Shown piece by piece: positions 42,690 through 53,415 of a stretch of 64,000 nt of DNA. The notes under the pieces are model-generated. The model was not told the DNA's origin and made no database searches. It saw only the letters and a list, made by a program, of their open reading frames with translations. The position numbers and the translations under genes are program-made. Numbering within the stretch: the first letter of the stretch is position 1; each line of letters begins with the position of its first letter. The stretch is from NCBI GenBank assembly GCA_963576475.1, contig OY754978.1, forward strand, positions 19,723,678 to 19,787,677, written 5' to 3'. The DNA is from Molanna angustata (Eukaryota; Arthropoda; Insecta; Trichoptera; Molannidae).

Positions 42690-42850
42690 TGTGAATGATA
42701 TTTTGAAGGTAGGAAATATAAGAAGCTTGAAAAATCGACGAGCTTGTATGAGACGATTCATGGATGCAAAGGAAGCAAGGAATGTGTGCAAAAATAGAGG
42801 TGTATCTCTGCTTACCTCGTAAGGGATATGGGGTGATGGTATGTACATAT
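42690..42850 (+). pseudogene. RTE-B 3' end
   Basis: VNDILKVGNIRSLKNRRACM, RRFMDAKEARNVCKNRGVSL with a deletion of the WRSVLSAYP region, then CTGCTTACCTCGTAAGGGAT then ATGGGGTGATGGTATGTA. Strongly 5'-truncated. Confidence 0.82.
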
Positions 42851-43012
42851 GTAAGTATTTATGTTTACTATCTATCCATCTGATTACAACGCTACAAACC
42901 TTATTGATTTGTTCAGCGCGCACCCGGAAAGATTTAAATCTTTATTTTTTTTACATATTTCGGTAACAGTAAGTACATATTTGCCCAGAAAATTGCAGAT
43001 TTTCACCTATAT

Positions 43013-43430
43013 TGGGCACTGGTAAACGCAACCACTCCCAGTTACCAGACTTACCGTTTTCATATCTACGTATATTTACTTCTTGACAGAGTAAGGAACT
43101 CGGAGATAAGAAGAATCTGTGATGTCGAAGATGTTGTGCGATGGGGAAGAACACGAAGACAATTCTGAGACGAGAGATCATATGGGGAAAGCGGGTTCGC
43201 ATCGAGTGGTGACGATGGCAGCGGATGGGGAGATAACAAATGGCAGACCCCCTGGAAGACCACCCAAAAGATGGAAGGATAGCTGGACGTCCACTTCACA
43301 AGAGCAGGCTCCGAGAATAACAGGATACAATCCTAACTAAAGCAGAAGAAGAAGAAGAAGAAGAAGAAGTATATTTATTTAAAAATGAATTGCTTTTTGA
43401 CGTTGCTATCTGTTAGACTTAAAGTTAATG
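43013..43430 (+). repeat. Dispersed repeat G, copy 1, split by an RTE-C insertion
   Basis: Left half TGGTAAACGCAACCACTCCC, AGTTACCAGACTTACCGTTT, TCATATC (43020-43066). Right half TTAAAAATGAATTGCTTTTT, GACGTTGCTATCTGTTAGAC (43379-43420). Copy 2 at 43680-43815 has both halves together, with about 30 bases between, which shows where the RTE inserted. Confidence 0.75.
43079..43368 (+). pseudogene. RTE-C, 5'-truncated insertion with 9-bp target duplication
   Basis: GTATATTTA flanks the insertion on both sides (43070-43078 and 43369-43377). Reading: DRVRNSEIRRICDVEDVVRW, GRTRRQF and a stop; after a shift, NGRPPGRPPKRWKDSWTSTS then QEQ. The end is TAA and a (GAA)n tail of about 27 bases. This is the C-terminal end of an RTE family (..RIRN..IR..C.V.DVVRW...RR..W..HV.R.., GRPPGRPPKRW.DSWTS.S) also present at 55258-55662. 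Confidence 0.9.
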
Positions 43431-43679
43431 TTTCGTCGTTTGACCTACTCTGAAAACTCTTAGTAAGAGAAAGATCATAATGAATCCGTCCGTTTGAGAA
43501 ATATATACGTAATGTTATTAAAACATAAAAAATAATTAAATATATAAAAGAAGAAGAAGATGAAAACTTTTTTTTTCAGAAATCATTCCGGGTGTTCAGA
43601 TAGATGGTATAAGAGCACAAAAAGGACTTACAAAGATACAAATTATACTATAACCTGCAATTCACCTATAGAAAGGAGA

Positions 43680-43815
43680 TGCGCACTGGTAAACGCAATC
43701 ACTCCCAAAAGCCAGTCTTACCTTTTTCATACATATATATTCAATAAGGAAGAAAATAAAAAAAACAGCCATTAAAAATGAATTGTTTTTTGACGTTGAT
43801 ATCTCTTAGACTATC
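43680..43815 (+). repeat. Dispersed repeat G, copy 2
   Basis: CTGGTAAACGCAATCACTCC, CAGTCTTACCTTTTTCATAC, AGCCATTAAAAATGAATTGT and GACGTTGATATCTCTTAGAC. This is the uninterrupted version of 43013-43430. A scrap is at 27092-27140. Confidence 0.7.
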
Positions 43816-44184
43816 ATAATTTGGACAAATCGTTATGGCGTGATAAATTTTTATTTTAAATACTTATGTAGTACCTACCTGTCAGTTGTATGATACCGAG
43901 TTTAAATAAACTTCAACCGATTACATGAAAATTCGTATTTTTTTTATCAATTAACGTAGTTGAACTTTTTTCTAGTAATTGATTGATACAAACTAGAGTA
44001 ACTAGTATTGATAATAGATTTGAATGAAAACAACTGTCCGTAGGAAGTCAAATTCTTGACGAACACCTTAAAAACTAAACTTGGAAAATTAAGAGGAGTG
44101 AAAGTAACCCACTAAAGATTTGATAATATTCTGTGAGAACCTGGATCCAGAGAGAACAAGATAGAAACAAATAGTAGCAGATGG

Positions 44185-44235
44185 GAGAGGCCTACAACAT
44201 ATATCCAGCAGTAGGAGAAAGAAGGCTTAGAAAGA
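44185..44235 (+). repeat. RTE-A 3' end scrap
   Basis: GAGGCCTACAACATATATCC then AGCAGTAGGAGAAAGAAGGC resembles the AYIQQW...EG end of RTE-A with changes. Confidence 0.5.
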
Positions 44236-45350
44236 AATAGAATTGACCATCATCATTGTTTTATCGAATAAATTGAATATTAATTTACATTGGTGTTTTA
44301 TCAAGGATTTTCCACTGAAAACATTAAATAATTATAATACGAAACTTCTCGCATAATTGAAGGAATATACATATTTGAGGAACGTACGAAGGAACGTCAT
44401 ACTCATTTTTTAAAGACAGGAAAGTCACGCCATACCTTTGTACGTGTGGAGAGTAATAGACAATATATAGTGGGTCAATTACTGCGTACCCCGTTAATAC
44501 ATACAAGATTTGCACCGCACTGATACACGCAAAATGGGGTGGTGTGGTTCAGGCAACTATAAAATAGACAAGTAAAAAAGACTTTTATAATATTGACTGA
44601 TTTGTAATTTATATTCACTTAATTTTGTTTAGTTAATGATTCTGTAGATGTAAATTTTTGTTTTTGAATGTCTCCTTTACACACGAGTGCATGCACTCTG
44701 GTAAAGGGCAACACATTTTTTTTAGTGTGTATTTTTTCTGTATTTTATGGTTTACTTTTTTATGTGTTGTATTATTGAAATGACAAAAGTACAAACATAA
44801 ATATTATTTAACAAAAAAGAAACATGCAGTATTTTTTCAGGTCATTACGATCTGTTTGTACGATGCCGAAGAAATATAAACACATATACATTTCCTAGAA
44901 TAATTTAGCATGAAAATAGATACCTATAAATATGAAATAAGATAATAAAAATATAATTGTAGTACCTATATAAAATGCAGATAATTCGTGCAATATAATT
45001 TTATACGGTGTCAGAGAATCGATATAAGGTTATTGTTATGTCTATTTGGAATATTTCACCCAAGGTACGTAATGTACCTAACCAAGTATATAATACAACG
45101 CTAACGTTATCAATCATATTTTACGGCCTAACTGTAGATTGACTGAGCGCAGTTTCTACCACTCAAACGACAAATAATAATAGTTTTGTACGAAAATTAT
45201 TTAAAAATTAAACGAAGCCTGTCTGTCTCATTGGCTCATAGCACGCCAATGTTGATCATAAATCCAACTCAAATTGTATCATACTATGTATCCGCATTGG
45301 TTTATATTATTGCGACCAAACTTTCATCAGTAAACAGAACGCAGGTTTTT
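44236..45350. other. AT-rich stretch
   Basis: No coding feature. CACGAGTGCATGCACTCTGG then TAAAGGGCAA (44683-44712) contains AGTGCATGCACT and is the complement of sequence at the window's right edge (63955-63981). Confidence 0.45.
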
Positions 45351-45352
45351 GT

Positions 45353-45735
45353 TAAATGCAGAGATTTTCAACGCGATGGGAAAAAAATAGAACATGTTCT
45401 ATTTTTCAACGCGTTATGCGTCGTTTTTCGTAAAACAGAAATATCGACGCGGCCTTTTGTGTTGACGTGTGCGATATCTTTCTTTTGATATTTGGCATCT
45501 CTCGACCAAAATTATGAGAAATGCCAAGTCAAGCGAAGAAAACGAGAAAAAGATAAACTTATAAAACGAAACGTGGATTAAGCGAATGAAACATGGAAAA
45601 AATTGATAGCCAAATATGGGTCACAAATAAAGGAGAAAACAATACTCATGTTAAGCGATGTTGGAGGAACCTGAATATTGGATGCTGTTTTAAACGTTGA
45701 AAGCCGGAACGCGTTGAAATCCTCGTCCGTCTAAA
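45353..45735. mobile_element. MITE-M copy 2
   Basis: Ends GATTTTCAACGCG near 45363 and CGCGTTGAAATC near 45710 are inverted. The interior follows copy 1: AAATAGAACATGTTCTATTT (45385-45404, here a perfect 20-bp palindrome), TTTTCGTAAAACAGAAAT, TTAAGCGATGTTGGAGGAAC and TGGATGCTGTTTTAAACGTT. It has one unit where copy 1 has two. Confidence 0.7.
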
Positions 45736-45764
45736 GTACGCTATAGTTTTGAGATAAGCCCTTT

Positions 45765-45890
45765 TCCCCTCTACTGCTGGATTACGAACCTTTCCATCTG
45801 CGTCCATCGTTAGTCATTATCTTGTTCCCTCCGCATTGAGGTTCTTCAAGCCAACTGGACAACGTCGTCTGACCATCGTTTAATGATTTT
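45765..45890 (-). pseudogene. RTE-A-like end, decayed
   Basis: Minus-strand KRWSDDVVQLA then RWTQMERFVIQQ resembles KRWSDDIAAVGG...RWKNMKEAYIQQW of RTE-A, with a frame break between. Old copy. Confidence 0.5.
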
Positions 45891-45899
45891 TACAAAGAT

Positions 45900-46012
45900 T
45901 GCGGATCTTCGTGGATCTGTTAGTTTCTATTCCTGGTAGAGACACATTTTATATTGCGTTTTCAGTCTAGATTTGTGAAACAATCAATATCATGTGTTCA
46001 GAACAATACTAA
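45900..46012 (+). mobile_element. SINE-A copy 4 (internally deleted)
   Basis: GCGGATCTTCGTGGATCTGT then TCTATTCCTGGTAGAGACAC (head with the B box damaged) and GCGTTTTCAGTCTAGATTTG then TGAAACAATCAATATCATGT. The tail is missing. Confidence 0.7.
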
Positions 46013-46051
46013 ATATATACCCACTCCTTTTATCTGTTTCCAGATCTCATG

Positions 46052-46130
46052 TCCATATTTCGTGGCTTAGTTGGTTAGATGTATACCTCGTGAGTCAAAG
46101 GCCTAGGGTTCGATTCCCAATGGAAACATA
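46052..46130 (+). mobile_element. SINE-A copy 5 (head only)
   Basis: TTTCGTGGCTTAGTTGGTTA (A box), GAGTCAAAGGCCTAGGGTTC then GATTCCCAATGGAAACATAG (B box). Only the tRNA-like head remains. Confidence 0.78.
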
Positions 46131-46135
46131 GGTTT

Positions 46136-46720
46136 ATTTTTAATCCTAAAATTAAAAAAAAATCAACTTAAATTCAATTATTTTACGAATATTACATATT
46201 TTCAACTAGATTTCAATATCTAAAACAATTAACTAAGTAAATTACAAATATCATTATTTCTCGACTTCTTATAGCAAGCCTACTGTTCCATATATTTGTT
46301 TACAATGGTCACAGTGTTTATTGCTAGACATAAATTGTGATTATTATGATAAAATGTTAGTATAATGGTTCCCCTAGCGACTGAAATTAATGCTAGAATA
46401 CAATGTATTAAATAATCTAAATTGAAAATATTGTCATATTATTTACAAGTAAAGCGGCAATAGAAATATTTCCCTTTTAGGAAATGAATTGACTTACTTT
46501 TATGAAATTAATATAAAATCGTTTCAATTTACAACCATCGCCTACAATATCCATAACCAACTGAAGTTTTCATTACAAAAGTAAATGTTTTATTGTCAAA
46601 AGATGAATATTATAATGGACTATGAAACACGGCAGACGTTGTCCTGCCTATGTATAATTATTTACCTCTGTACATATAAATATGTTATTATTGCAGTCAT
46701 TTAACATTATTATTATTCAA
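46136..46720. other. AT-rich non-coding stretch
   Basis: Nothing recognisable. Confidence 0.4.
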
Positions 46721-46724
46721 TCCG

Positions 46725-46860
46725 TTCCGTCCCTTCAGTCGCTTCCTTCCCTTCAGTCCATTCCGTCCCGTCAGTCCTTTTAGTCCCTTCAGCCCATTCC
46801 ATTACTTCAGTCCGTTCAGTCCATTCCATCACTTCAGTCCCTTTAGTCTGTTCCAAATAG
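46725..46860 (+). repeat. Polypyrimidine tandem repeat (second locus)
   Basis: Units such as CCGTCCCTTCAGTCGCTTCC, CTTCAGTCCATTCCGTCCCG and CTTCAGTCCGTTCAGTCCAT, 10-bp based. The same CCCTTCAGTCC idea as 11440-11790, 35 kb away. Confidence 0.8.
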
Positions 46861-47195
46861 TAATTTTTCGAAAATTCTTGTGCGAGATATCAAATAAATA
46901 AACAAAGATTCTCGGGTGTGCGCTAAATAAATCCCCAAAATATCATCGCAATCGGATGGACTGTATAGGAGCACATCGGCCACATAAATACAAACATATG
47001 TACATACAACATACACCTATACAAACACCCATTTTTATATACATATAGTTAAAATATAATTTAGGAACTTTATCGGCCTAACTCGTTATTTTTGTAGTTT
47101 TACTATAATCCGACGCTTAGGCAGTTTTACCCATTAGGTACAAAAAACTGGATAAACATCAGATTAAACTCAAATATGTAGTAATTAAGATCGAA
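46861..47195. other. Possible element flank
   Basis: AAAATATCATCGCAATCGGA then TGGACTGTATAGGAGCACAT resembles the AAAATC-GG-CCAGT-type words common in insect element untranslated regions. I cannot assign a family. Confidence 0.3.
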
Positions 47196-47199
47196 AATG

Positions 47200-47262
47200 T
47201 ATCACATAATCGCGCCACATCCCTAACGGGGTAGGCAGAGAGAGCCCAGTGTCAGGCATCTC
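47200..47262 (-). repeat. RTE-B terminus scrap
   Basis: The complement reads TCTCTCTGCCTACCCCGTTA then GGGATGTGGCGCGATTATGT, the SAYP-to-end part of RTE-B. Confidence 0.65.
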
Positions 47263-47479
47263 TATCCTCGCAAGCATTCATCCTTAATATTTATGTATCT
47301 TTTCAAAAAGGTTCACCGTTTTTTTATTTCAATATATCCAGTACACAGACAAGCCATAACTTTTCAGGGTTATACAAATACATAATACAAAATTCATGTT
47401 TCGCACTATCTACGTGTTATCTGTTGATAAATTGACGCTTTTATTTTCAAAATCATAGCTCTCTACTATTATAAGCTGT

Positions 47480-47719
47480 TTTCGGAATTCAAGGTCCTGG
47501 ATGTTACTACTTTTGCCCAGAAATTCTACACATTTTTAGCACCCAAAATATACAATAATGGAGTTGTATCTGATATCTTGGACTATGTTCAGCAGAGTGG
47601 ACATAATTTTGGAAAGCTGGTTACTGATTGGTTGATTCGAAGAGGGAGAGAAGAGTCAGAGAGAGAATTGACGTTTGCTCTAAGACGATACTTCCACTAC
47701 GAAAGAGATTATTTTTAAC
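47480..47719 (+). pseudogene. Possible non-LTR element C-terminus
   Basis: An open plus frame reads KLFSEFKVLDVTTFAQKFYT, FLAPKIYNNGVVSDILDYVQ, QSGHNFGKLVTDWLIRRGRE and RELTFALRRYFHYERDYF, then TAA at 47717-47719. APKIYN followed by an I/V-rich segment recalls the ..GP+IYN.LP..I... ends of CR1/Jockey proteins. It has no stop across about 80 codons, so it may be younger than its neighbours; family assignment is tentative and it could be a different protein. Confidence 0.35.
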
Positions 47720-47729
47720 GCCTTCATAC

Positions 47730-49190
47730 ATCCTTTATTACACATATCCCCACATTGTCCTCTTACACATGCAAACACACCCTCACCCACATAAACACAC
47801 TTGGTTTTTGGTCCACTTGTTTAGTTGTTTATTGTTCTTTATATATATTTTTATACATTTTTTGTTTTATACTTTATTGAAAATTTATGTAGCAAAAATG
47901 TATTGCATGATTATTGTTACATAGTATTATCTCAGAACAGGTTTCGCCTAGTGAGGTAATAAATTCCATTCTAACATTTAAGTTTTTGTTGTATTGTATT
48001 TTATAGAAATAAATAAAAAAAAATGATATAATTAATTTACTTTTTTACATAAACAATAAAGAACAATAATGCAATAGTGTAACAAAATTAAACTTTATTA
48101 TAAAGCATATAAATATTGGAATATGCTGGCACCGACAAAATGCTCCAAGAGGACATATAATTTAACCATGAACTCAAGACACGTGCTTAATACGTTCTTA
48201 TCTTGGCTTAATCCTAAAAAAATATATCCTCGATCATAATCTAATCTTAACCTTCCTAAACATTTAGTCATAAAAAAATGTTAATTTCAACTTTTAGTCT
48301 GAAATTGTCATTAATTTTTGCATATTTTTTTATCATACTATTCTGTTTTAATTTTATAATGTCTCATTGGACGTCCAACTAGGTGAACCTGTTTTAGGAC
48401 GTCCGATATGTAAATACTATTAGTAGATATCAATAACTTAACCAATTGAAAACATAATAAACAAAAATTATTATTAAAGTAAAAGCGAGCAAACTAGAAT
48501 AAAATTAATTTGTTATTGGATTCATCTATGCCGATGGATATAAGCCAACTGTCTATTGGTTTTGTTCAGAGTGTCTTTTTTCATATTTTTCCTAGCGTCA
48601 GGTATCTTAGGGACAAGAAATTTATAGTTATTATACGAAAACATTGGATTTGACTCCTGGTGAACCGATGACAGGTCGCAAAACCTGTAAGTAGCTGTTT
48701 TCCCGGTTCTCCAATAATATATTATGTTCCAACATCGTCTCTATTGAGATATACATATTATCAAAAAGCATAAAAATTTATTTTATAATATCGTGACCAT
48801 CATAAATCATCGACTTGGAACCTTCCAAATGTAAGATAGCAAAATGTCACTGGAACATTTTATTTGTTGTCAGTAGATGAAGTGCTAGCTTTGCTCCCCA
48901 TACTCCCCAACTAACCTTTGTACACTGTTAGATGATAAGGAGAACCCTTTCGAGTAGGTACCTTCTATTTACAGACTACAATCTTGCCACACGGATGACC
49001 TCGCAAAAAGGGTTTTGTCATTTACTGGTCATGCGGAAAATGAAGAAACAGTGTGTGGAAGTTTTGAGTTGGTGCCATATCATATTACGCTGGTAATGAT
49101 TCTAAAGCCGAGTTTCACAATTCGTTAGGAAACATCGGTTTTTGAGCTGAATAATCAAGACACAATGTTGAATAATAAAAATTTTAATCG
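47730..49190. other. AT-rich non-coding stretch
   Basis: About 1.4 kb. GGACGTCC occurs twice near 48370 and 48398. No gene or element recognised. Confidence 0.4.
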
Positions 49191-49196
49191 CTTTTT

Positions 49197-49320
49197 GGAA
49201 AATTTACAATAAATTAACGAGTGGGATGTGGCCAATGCTAAACTTATCACTACCAAGTCACTCCAAAATGAATCTGAATTTTATACGGAAAATTTTCGGA
49301 ATTGTCATGAAATGAGTGTG
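49197..49320 (+). repeat. Dispersed repeat K, copy 1
   Basis: AACGAGTGGGATGTGGCCAA, TGCTAAACTTATCACTACCA and TACGGAAAATTTTCGGAATT match 60632-60757 (AACGAGTGGGTTGTGACCAA and onwards). Both lie next to RTE-B sequence. Confidence 0.6.
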
Positions 49321-50010
49321 TTAAATTATTTTTTATTTTAATATATTATTACGAAAACTTGATGCCTTTTTATGAAAGTAGTGTACCTTTTAAACAATTT
49401 GAAAAAAAAAATTATCATATACGCATGGCTACAGAAAAAGTTCTGCATATAAACCAGAAACTTGTCTGTGCGTTCATAGACCTAGAAAAGGCATATGATA
49501 AATTGGATAGAGAAAAATTGTGGGATATCCTATCAATGTATGGAGTGAAGAGCTAACTATTACGTGCTGTTGCGTCTCTGTATGAAAATAGTGGAGCTTG
49601 TGTTCGTGTCAACGAAGCGCTGACAACAGGATTCCCTATTCATAAGGGGGTGAAGCAAGGCTGCGTATTATAACCATGGCTATTCAATCTTTATATTGAT
49701 CACAGCATAAGAGCACTAAAGAATGAAAATATAGGCCTGACAATAAAGTACTGGTAATGTACGTGATTTGATGTATGCAGATGATAAATTGGTGATAGCT
49801 GAATGTGAAGATGAGTTAAGGTGGGTTCATATTATTGTGTTGTGTTGTGTTGGGAAGCTATCTGTCGTGTCGGGTGAATGTTTATATTATTGTGTTGTGT
49901 CGTGTTGCAATGTGTCGCATTTTCAGATCATTGTGAGTTGAGCCGTGGTTAAATGCAATGTTTTTCTAGGATACAGACGAGTCTTCTTAAAAAATAAAAA
50001 AAGAATATAT

Positions 50011-50185
50011 TGGGTCAGGGGCGTATTTCTCTGTCTCGTTTAGGAATTAGAAAGGGATGAAAAAAGATTTCATAGATATTTTAGACTGACTAAAATACAA
50101 TTTGATCAAGTTCCAATTTAATTGGAATGGATATAAAAAAAGGACCGGCAAGTTTCGCCAATCTATAGGAACAAAAGAAAGACCG
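50011..50185 (+). pseudogene. Harbinger transposase N-terminal scrap
   Basis: WVRGVFLCLV, a stop, ELERDEKRFHRYFRLTKIQF then DQV, and after a shift IKKRTGKFRQSIGTKERP. This follows the N-terminal pattern of HARBI1-type nucleases (E.E.F..L..EL..D...F..YFRMS...FD.L......I.K..T.FR..I....RLA). The DDE domain is absent. Confidence 0.6.
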
Positions 50186-50463
50186 ATTTATTTAATGTCT
50201 TTGCTATTTCCTGTCAAACAGCATATTATCTTATGCTTAGTCCTTATACTCTTTGGATTTTGTGTCATATATAATTTTAAATTGTCTTACTCGATAAGTT
50301 CGTCGGAAATTTTTAAACAGAATGACACTATACAACCACATTCATTTTTTTTGTTTAAAAAATATTATATACTTTTTGTTTATACAAGATGTATTAATTT
50401 CTATATCTAAATAAAATTTACTATTATTATTATTATTATTATCGAGTATACCGCGTTGACTGC

Positions 50464-50594
50464 TAGATTCACATTAGTGTGGTGTGTTGTGTTGCGACAG
50501 ATCCCCCACCACCTCTGTGGCGCGATCGGGTATCCATCGATTGCCGACACGACAGAAGCGCCACAACACAATGCAACACATTAATGTGAATCTA
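50464..50594. repeat. 131-bp internal inverted repeat
   Basis: TAGATTCACATTAGTGTGGT at 50464 is mirrored by TTAATGTGAATCTA ending at 50594. The arms continue as GTGTTGTGTTGCG-type sequence and are related to the outer ends of the enclosing element. The centre is GC-rich (CGATCGGGTATCCATCGATT). Confidence 0.8.
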
Positions 50595-51489
50595 ATCATA
50601 CTAAATGAATGAAACTGATAACATTCTGTCTCGCCACGACACAACACGACACAGTAATGTGAACCTAGCTCATACAGTATTTAGTGAATAAAGTGTATGA
50701 AGGATGCCTGCAGAACGGACTGAGAATGAATGTGAGTACATAAATCGAAAATATTGGTATTCGAGAAAACTGAAAGTATAACTCCATGCATGATAAAAGT
50801 AGAGAACGAATGGCTACAACAAGTAGAGGAATATTTATACTTGGGGAGTATGTTTGAACTGAATGGAAGACCTAATAAAGACATTGAAAGAAGAGTTATG
50901 GAAGGTAGTAGAATAAACGAAGCACTCAGACCAGTAATGTCCGATCCAAGCATCTCAAAGGAAGCCAAAATTGCCGTACATAATGCAATTGTAGTGCCTA
51001 CTTTGATGTATGCCAGTGAAACATGGACGTGGCAAAAGACGTTTGAAAGTTGAATAAATACTATGGAAATGAGATCACTAAGAAGAGTATGTAATAGAAC
51101 GATATATGATGAAAAATGAGGACATAAGGAGAGGATTCAAGATAAAGAAGAGTATTATAAGTTAAATGAAAGTGAATTTCTTGAGGTGGTTTGGTCATAT
51201 TGAAAGAATGAATGATGAACGACTGACCAAAAAAATATACATGGGTGTAAAAGATGGAGTGAATAGCAGGGGCTGCCCCAGAAAGGGATGGCATGACCAT
51301 GTGAATGATATTTTGAAAGAAGGAAATATTAGAAGCTTGAAAACTCGACGAGCATGTATGAGACGATGCATAGATATAAAGGAAGCTAGGAATGTGTGCA
51401 AAAAATAGAGGAGTATGGCGCTGGGTTCTCTCTGCTTACCCCGTAAGAGATATGGCGTGATGGTATGTATGTATGTATGTATGTATATT

Positions 51490-51783
51490 CATTCAATATG
51501 AATTGGTTCTGTAGATGAAATTGAATGAAAACTAATAGGTACCTACATTTTTACCTAAAATGATAACGCAAAAAAACGAAGTATTCACACTGATACTAAA
51601 ATATAAGGTAGGTTACGTGTTAATCAGGAAAGATTAGGTAACATGAATTAAAATCTTTCCAGATAAAAGAAAAAAAAATTAAAAATAAATTCCACAGTGG
51701 ATAATCTTCCAACTGTCGATTTGTTCAGGAGAACTTTGTTCTCTTAACATATCGACAATGTATCAAGCCAGGATACGCGAGAA
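51490..51783. other. AT-rich non-coding stretch
   Basis: Nothing recognisable. Confidence 0.4.
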
Positions 51784-51899
51784 TTGTATGGAGAGGTCTA
51801 CTTTTTTCACGGCTTTTCCAACTTTGAAGTCAAAAAACACCAACTTAGAGGCTTCGCAGCATATATGTTCCATACACGGATTTACTCAGAATTCGGAGT

Positions 51900-52014
51900 A
51901 GAACATTTCGTGTGTCTGTGTGTGTGTCTGTGTGTGTGTGTCTGTGTGTGTGTGTCTGTGTGTGTGTGTCTGTGTGTGTGTGTGTATGTCTGTGTGTGTG
52001 TGTGTGTGTGTGTC
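51900..52014 (+). repeat. Imperfect (GT)n microsatellite
   Basis: GTGTCTGTGTGTGTGTCTGT-type repeats with regularly spaced CT interruptions, then TCCGTCCCCCCCTTATAACT. The 97-codon frame across it (51784-52077) is an artefact on the right side; its left third (FSNFEVKKHQLRGFAAYMFH) is not recognised. Confidence 0.9.
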
Positions 52015-52019
52015 CGTCC

Positions 52020-52556
52020 CCCCCTTATAACTTTTGATCCGCTCAATTTACAGAGCCTGAAATTTCAGAATATATAAACAGTTACAGGCCTACAAAACTT
52101 TTATACTCGGAATTTTGAATTTTTGTTTCAGTCAGGGGTTATCAACTTTTGAATTTTTATTTTATTTTTCCCTATATCTCAGAAACCATAAAAGCTAGAA
52201 CGCTGAAAATTGGTATAAACATAGACAAATACAAAATCTCAAATTATTTTTTTCAAAAAAATTCCAGGGTATCTCAAACATTTTTTATTAAGAAAAGTAT
52301 TTTTTTTATGATAAATTTATGAGTTTAACTGCCTATATTTCCATTTTTTTTAAATATCGAAAAAAGCCGAAACACCCCAACTAGATAATTTAATTTTACA
52401 TAAAAAATATTAACATTGTAGCAGTACATCTCAAATTTTTTTTAACAATTTTTATAAAAATTGAATTTAGTAACGACATCGCTTCATACAATTTGTATGG
52501 TAGTCACCTATACACAATATCAAAGAAGACTTAATAGTTTGATACTTCATCTCTAA
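52020..52556. other. Unclassified AT-rich stretch
   Basis: CTTTTGATCCGCTCAATTTA and CTATATCTCAGAAACCATAA look like recurrent insect repeat DNA, but I cannot name a family. Confidence 0.3.
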
Positions 52557-52790
52557 ACATACAATATACATATACCATCATGCTGTTTTCATATTCCGGG
52601 TAGGAAAAAAAGACTGACCTCCATACTATCCTATCTTGACTACCTAGGTACATGTGTTGTATAGAAAACTAAATATCATAAAATAATAAATAATTTGTAT
52701 TTATGGGTTTGGTACTTATTCTTCAACTATACATACTATCGCTGTCGACAGTTGGATCTCATGTGTTACATGCAACTAGTTTTAGCAATC
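52557..52790 (+). repeat. MITE-P, partial second copy
   Basis: ATACCATCATGCTGTTTTCA, AAAAAAGACTGACCTCCATA, AATAATTTGTATTTATGGGT, TTCTTCAACTATACATACTA and CTCATGTGTTACATGCAACT run parallel to 53870-54085. Only the right part is clear. Confidence 0.7.
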
Positions 52791-53360
52791 AATCTACAAT
52801 AGGTCTGTCCTGATTTCCTCAGTTTCAAAGTAACTTGATAAAAGAGTGATAAGTTACAAAACAAGCAGCGAACTAAACGAACACAAGTGGTTTATTCAAA
52901 GTAATAAATAAAGTTTATATAAGAAAATAGGTTGATTATAGAAAAAAAGAGTCTAAAAAATGATAAAAAAGGTTAGTTTAAAAAAAGAGATAAGTCATGC
53001 GTTTTGCATTATAGAGTGATGAAAGGTTTTCAACGGCTGATGATAGCTGTCAAAGGAAAAGATGTTGTGTACTCGGAGGCGATGACTCTGCTAAAATAAA
53101 TAGATAACTAGTCCTTCATGACTTTAGACGTTTCGTTGGGTTCTTGTCCAAATACAGCCTATTCACTCTGACACCTGCGAGCTTCAACTACTTACTTACT
53201 CGCTTACTTCAATTCTTGAATATAATATATGTACCTATCAATCTCGACTTCGTCTGTTAATGACACATCGAGTTTAAACAACATCTTAGTTTTGAAAACA
53301 AATGGAAAATTTGTACTTTCAAAAATTAATCAATATTTATTTATTTCTATAATTTATGGG

Positions 53361-53415
53361 CAGTTATACAAAGGCGGGTTTATTGCCACAAGGCATTTTC
53401 TTCCAACCAACCCGA
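53361..53415 (-). repeat. LINE/SINE hairpin tail T
   Basis: GGCGGGTTTATTGCCACAAG then GCATTTTCTTCCAACCAACC is the inverted hairpin tail (compare 59449-59492). Confidence 0.65.

Larger units (their letters stand above)
49816..50674. mobile_element. PIF/Harbinger-like non-autonomous element
   Basis: Element 49819-50671 begins AGGTGGGTTCATATTATTGT and its end complements to GAGCTAGGTTCACATTACTG; both continue into GTGTTGTGTTGTG-type arms. It is flanked by TTA (49816-49818) and ATA (50672-50674), compatible with the 3-bp TWA-type duplication of PIF/Harbinger with one change. Removing it restores the RTE codons EDEL-QYLV. It contains a remnant of a Harbinger transposase N-terminal region (50011-50185). 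Confidence 0.78.
49390..51486 (+). mobile_element. RTE-B, longest copy, interrupted by a Harbinger-like MITE
   Basis: RT domain: NQKLVCAFIDLEKAYDKLDR (motif A, first catalytic Asp), LWDILSMYGVKS, a stop, LLRAVASLYENSGACVRVNE, GVKQGCVL then a stop and PWLFNLYID, then LMYADDKLVIAECEDEL (motif C at about 49768-49815). The insertion (49819-50671) splits the codons between EDEL and QYLVNKVYEGCLQNG. The C-terminal part follows at 50675-51060 (VENEWLQQVEEYLYLGSMFE, VVPTLMYASETWTW) and 51166-51410. It ends at ATGGCGTGATGGTATGTATG with a (TATG)n tail. Several stops; the endonuclease is missing. Confidence 0.9.

Noticed and set aside
47628..47924. 98-codon protein
   Set aside because: Runs out of frame with the better LINE-like reading at 47480-47719 and into AT-rich low-complexity sequence.
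51784..52077. 97-codon protein with Cys/Val repeat
   Set aside because: Two thirds is a GT microsatellite; the rest is not recognised.
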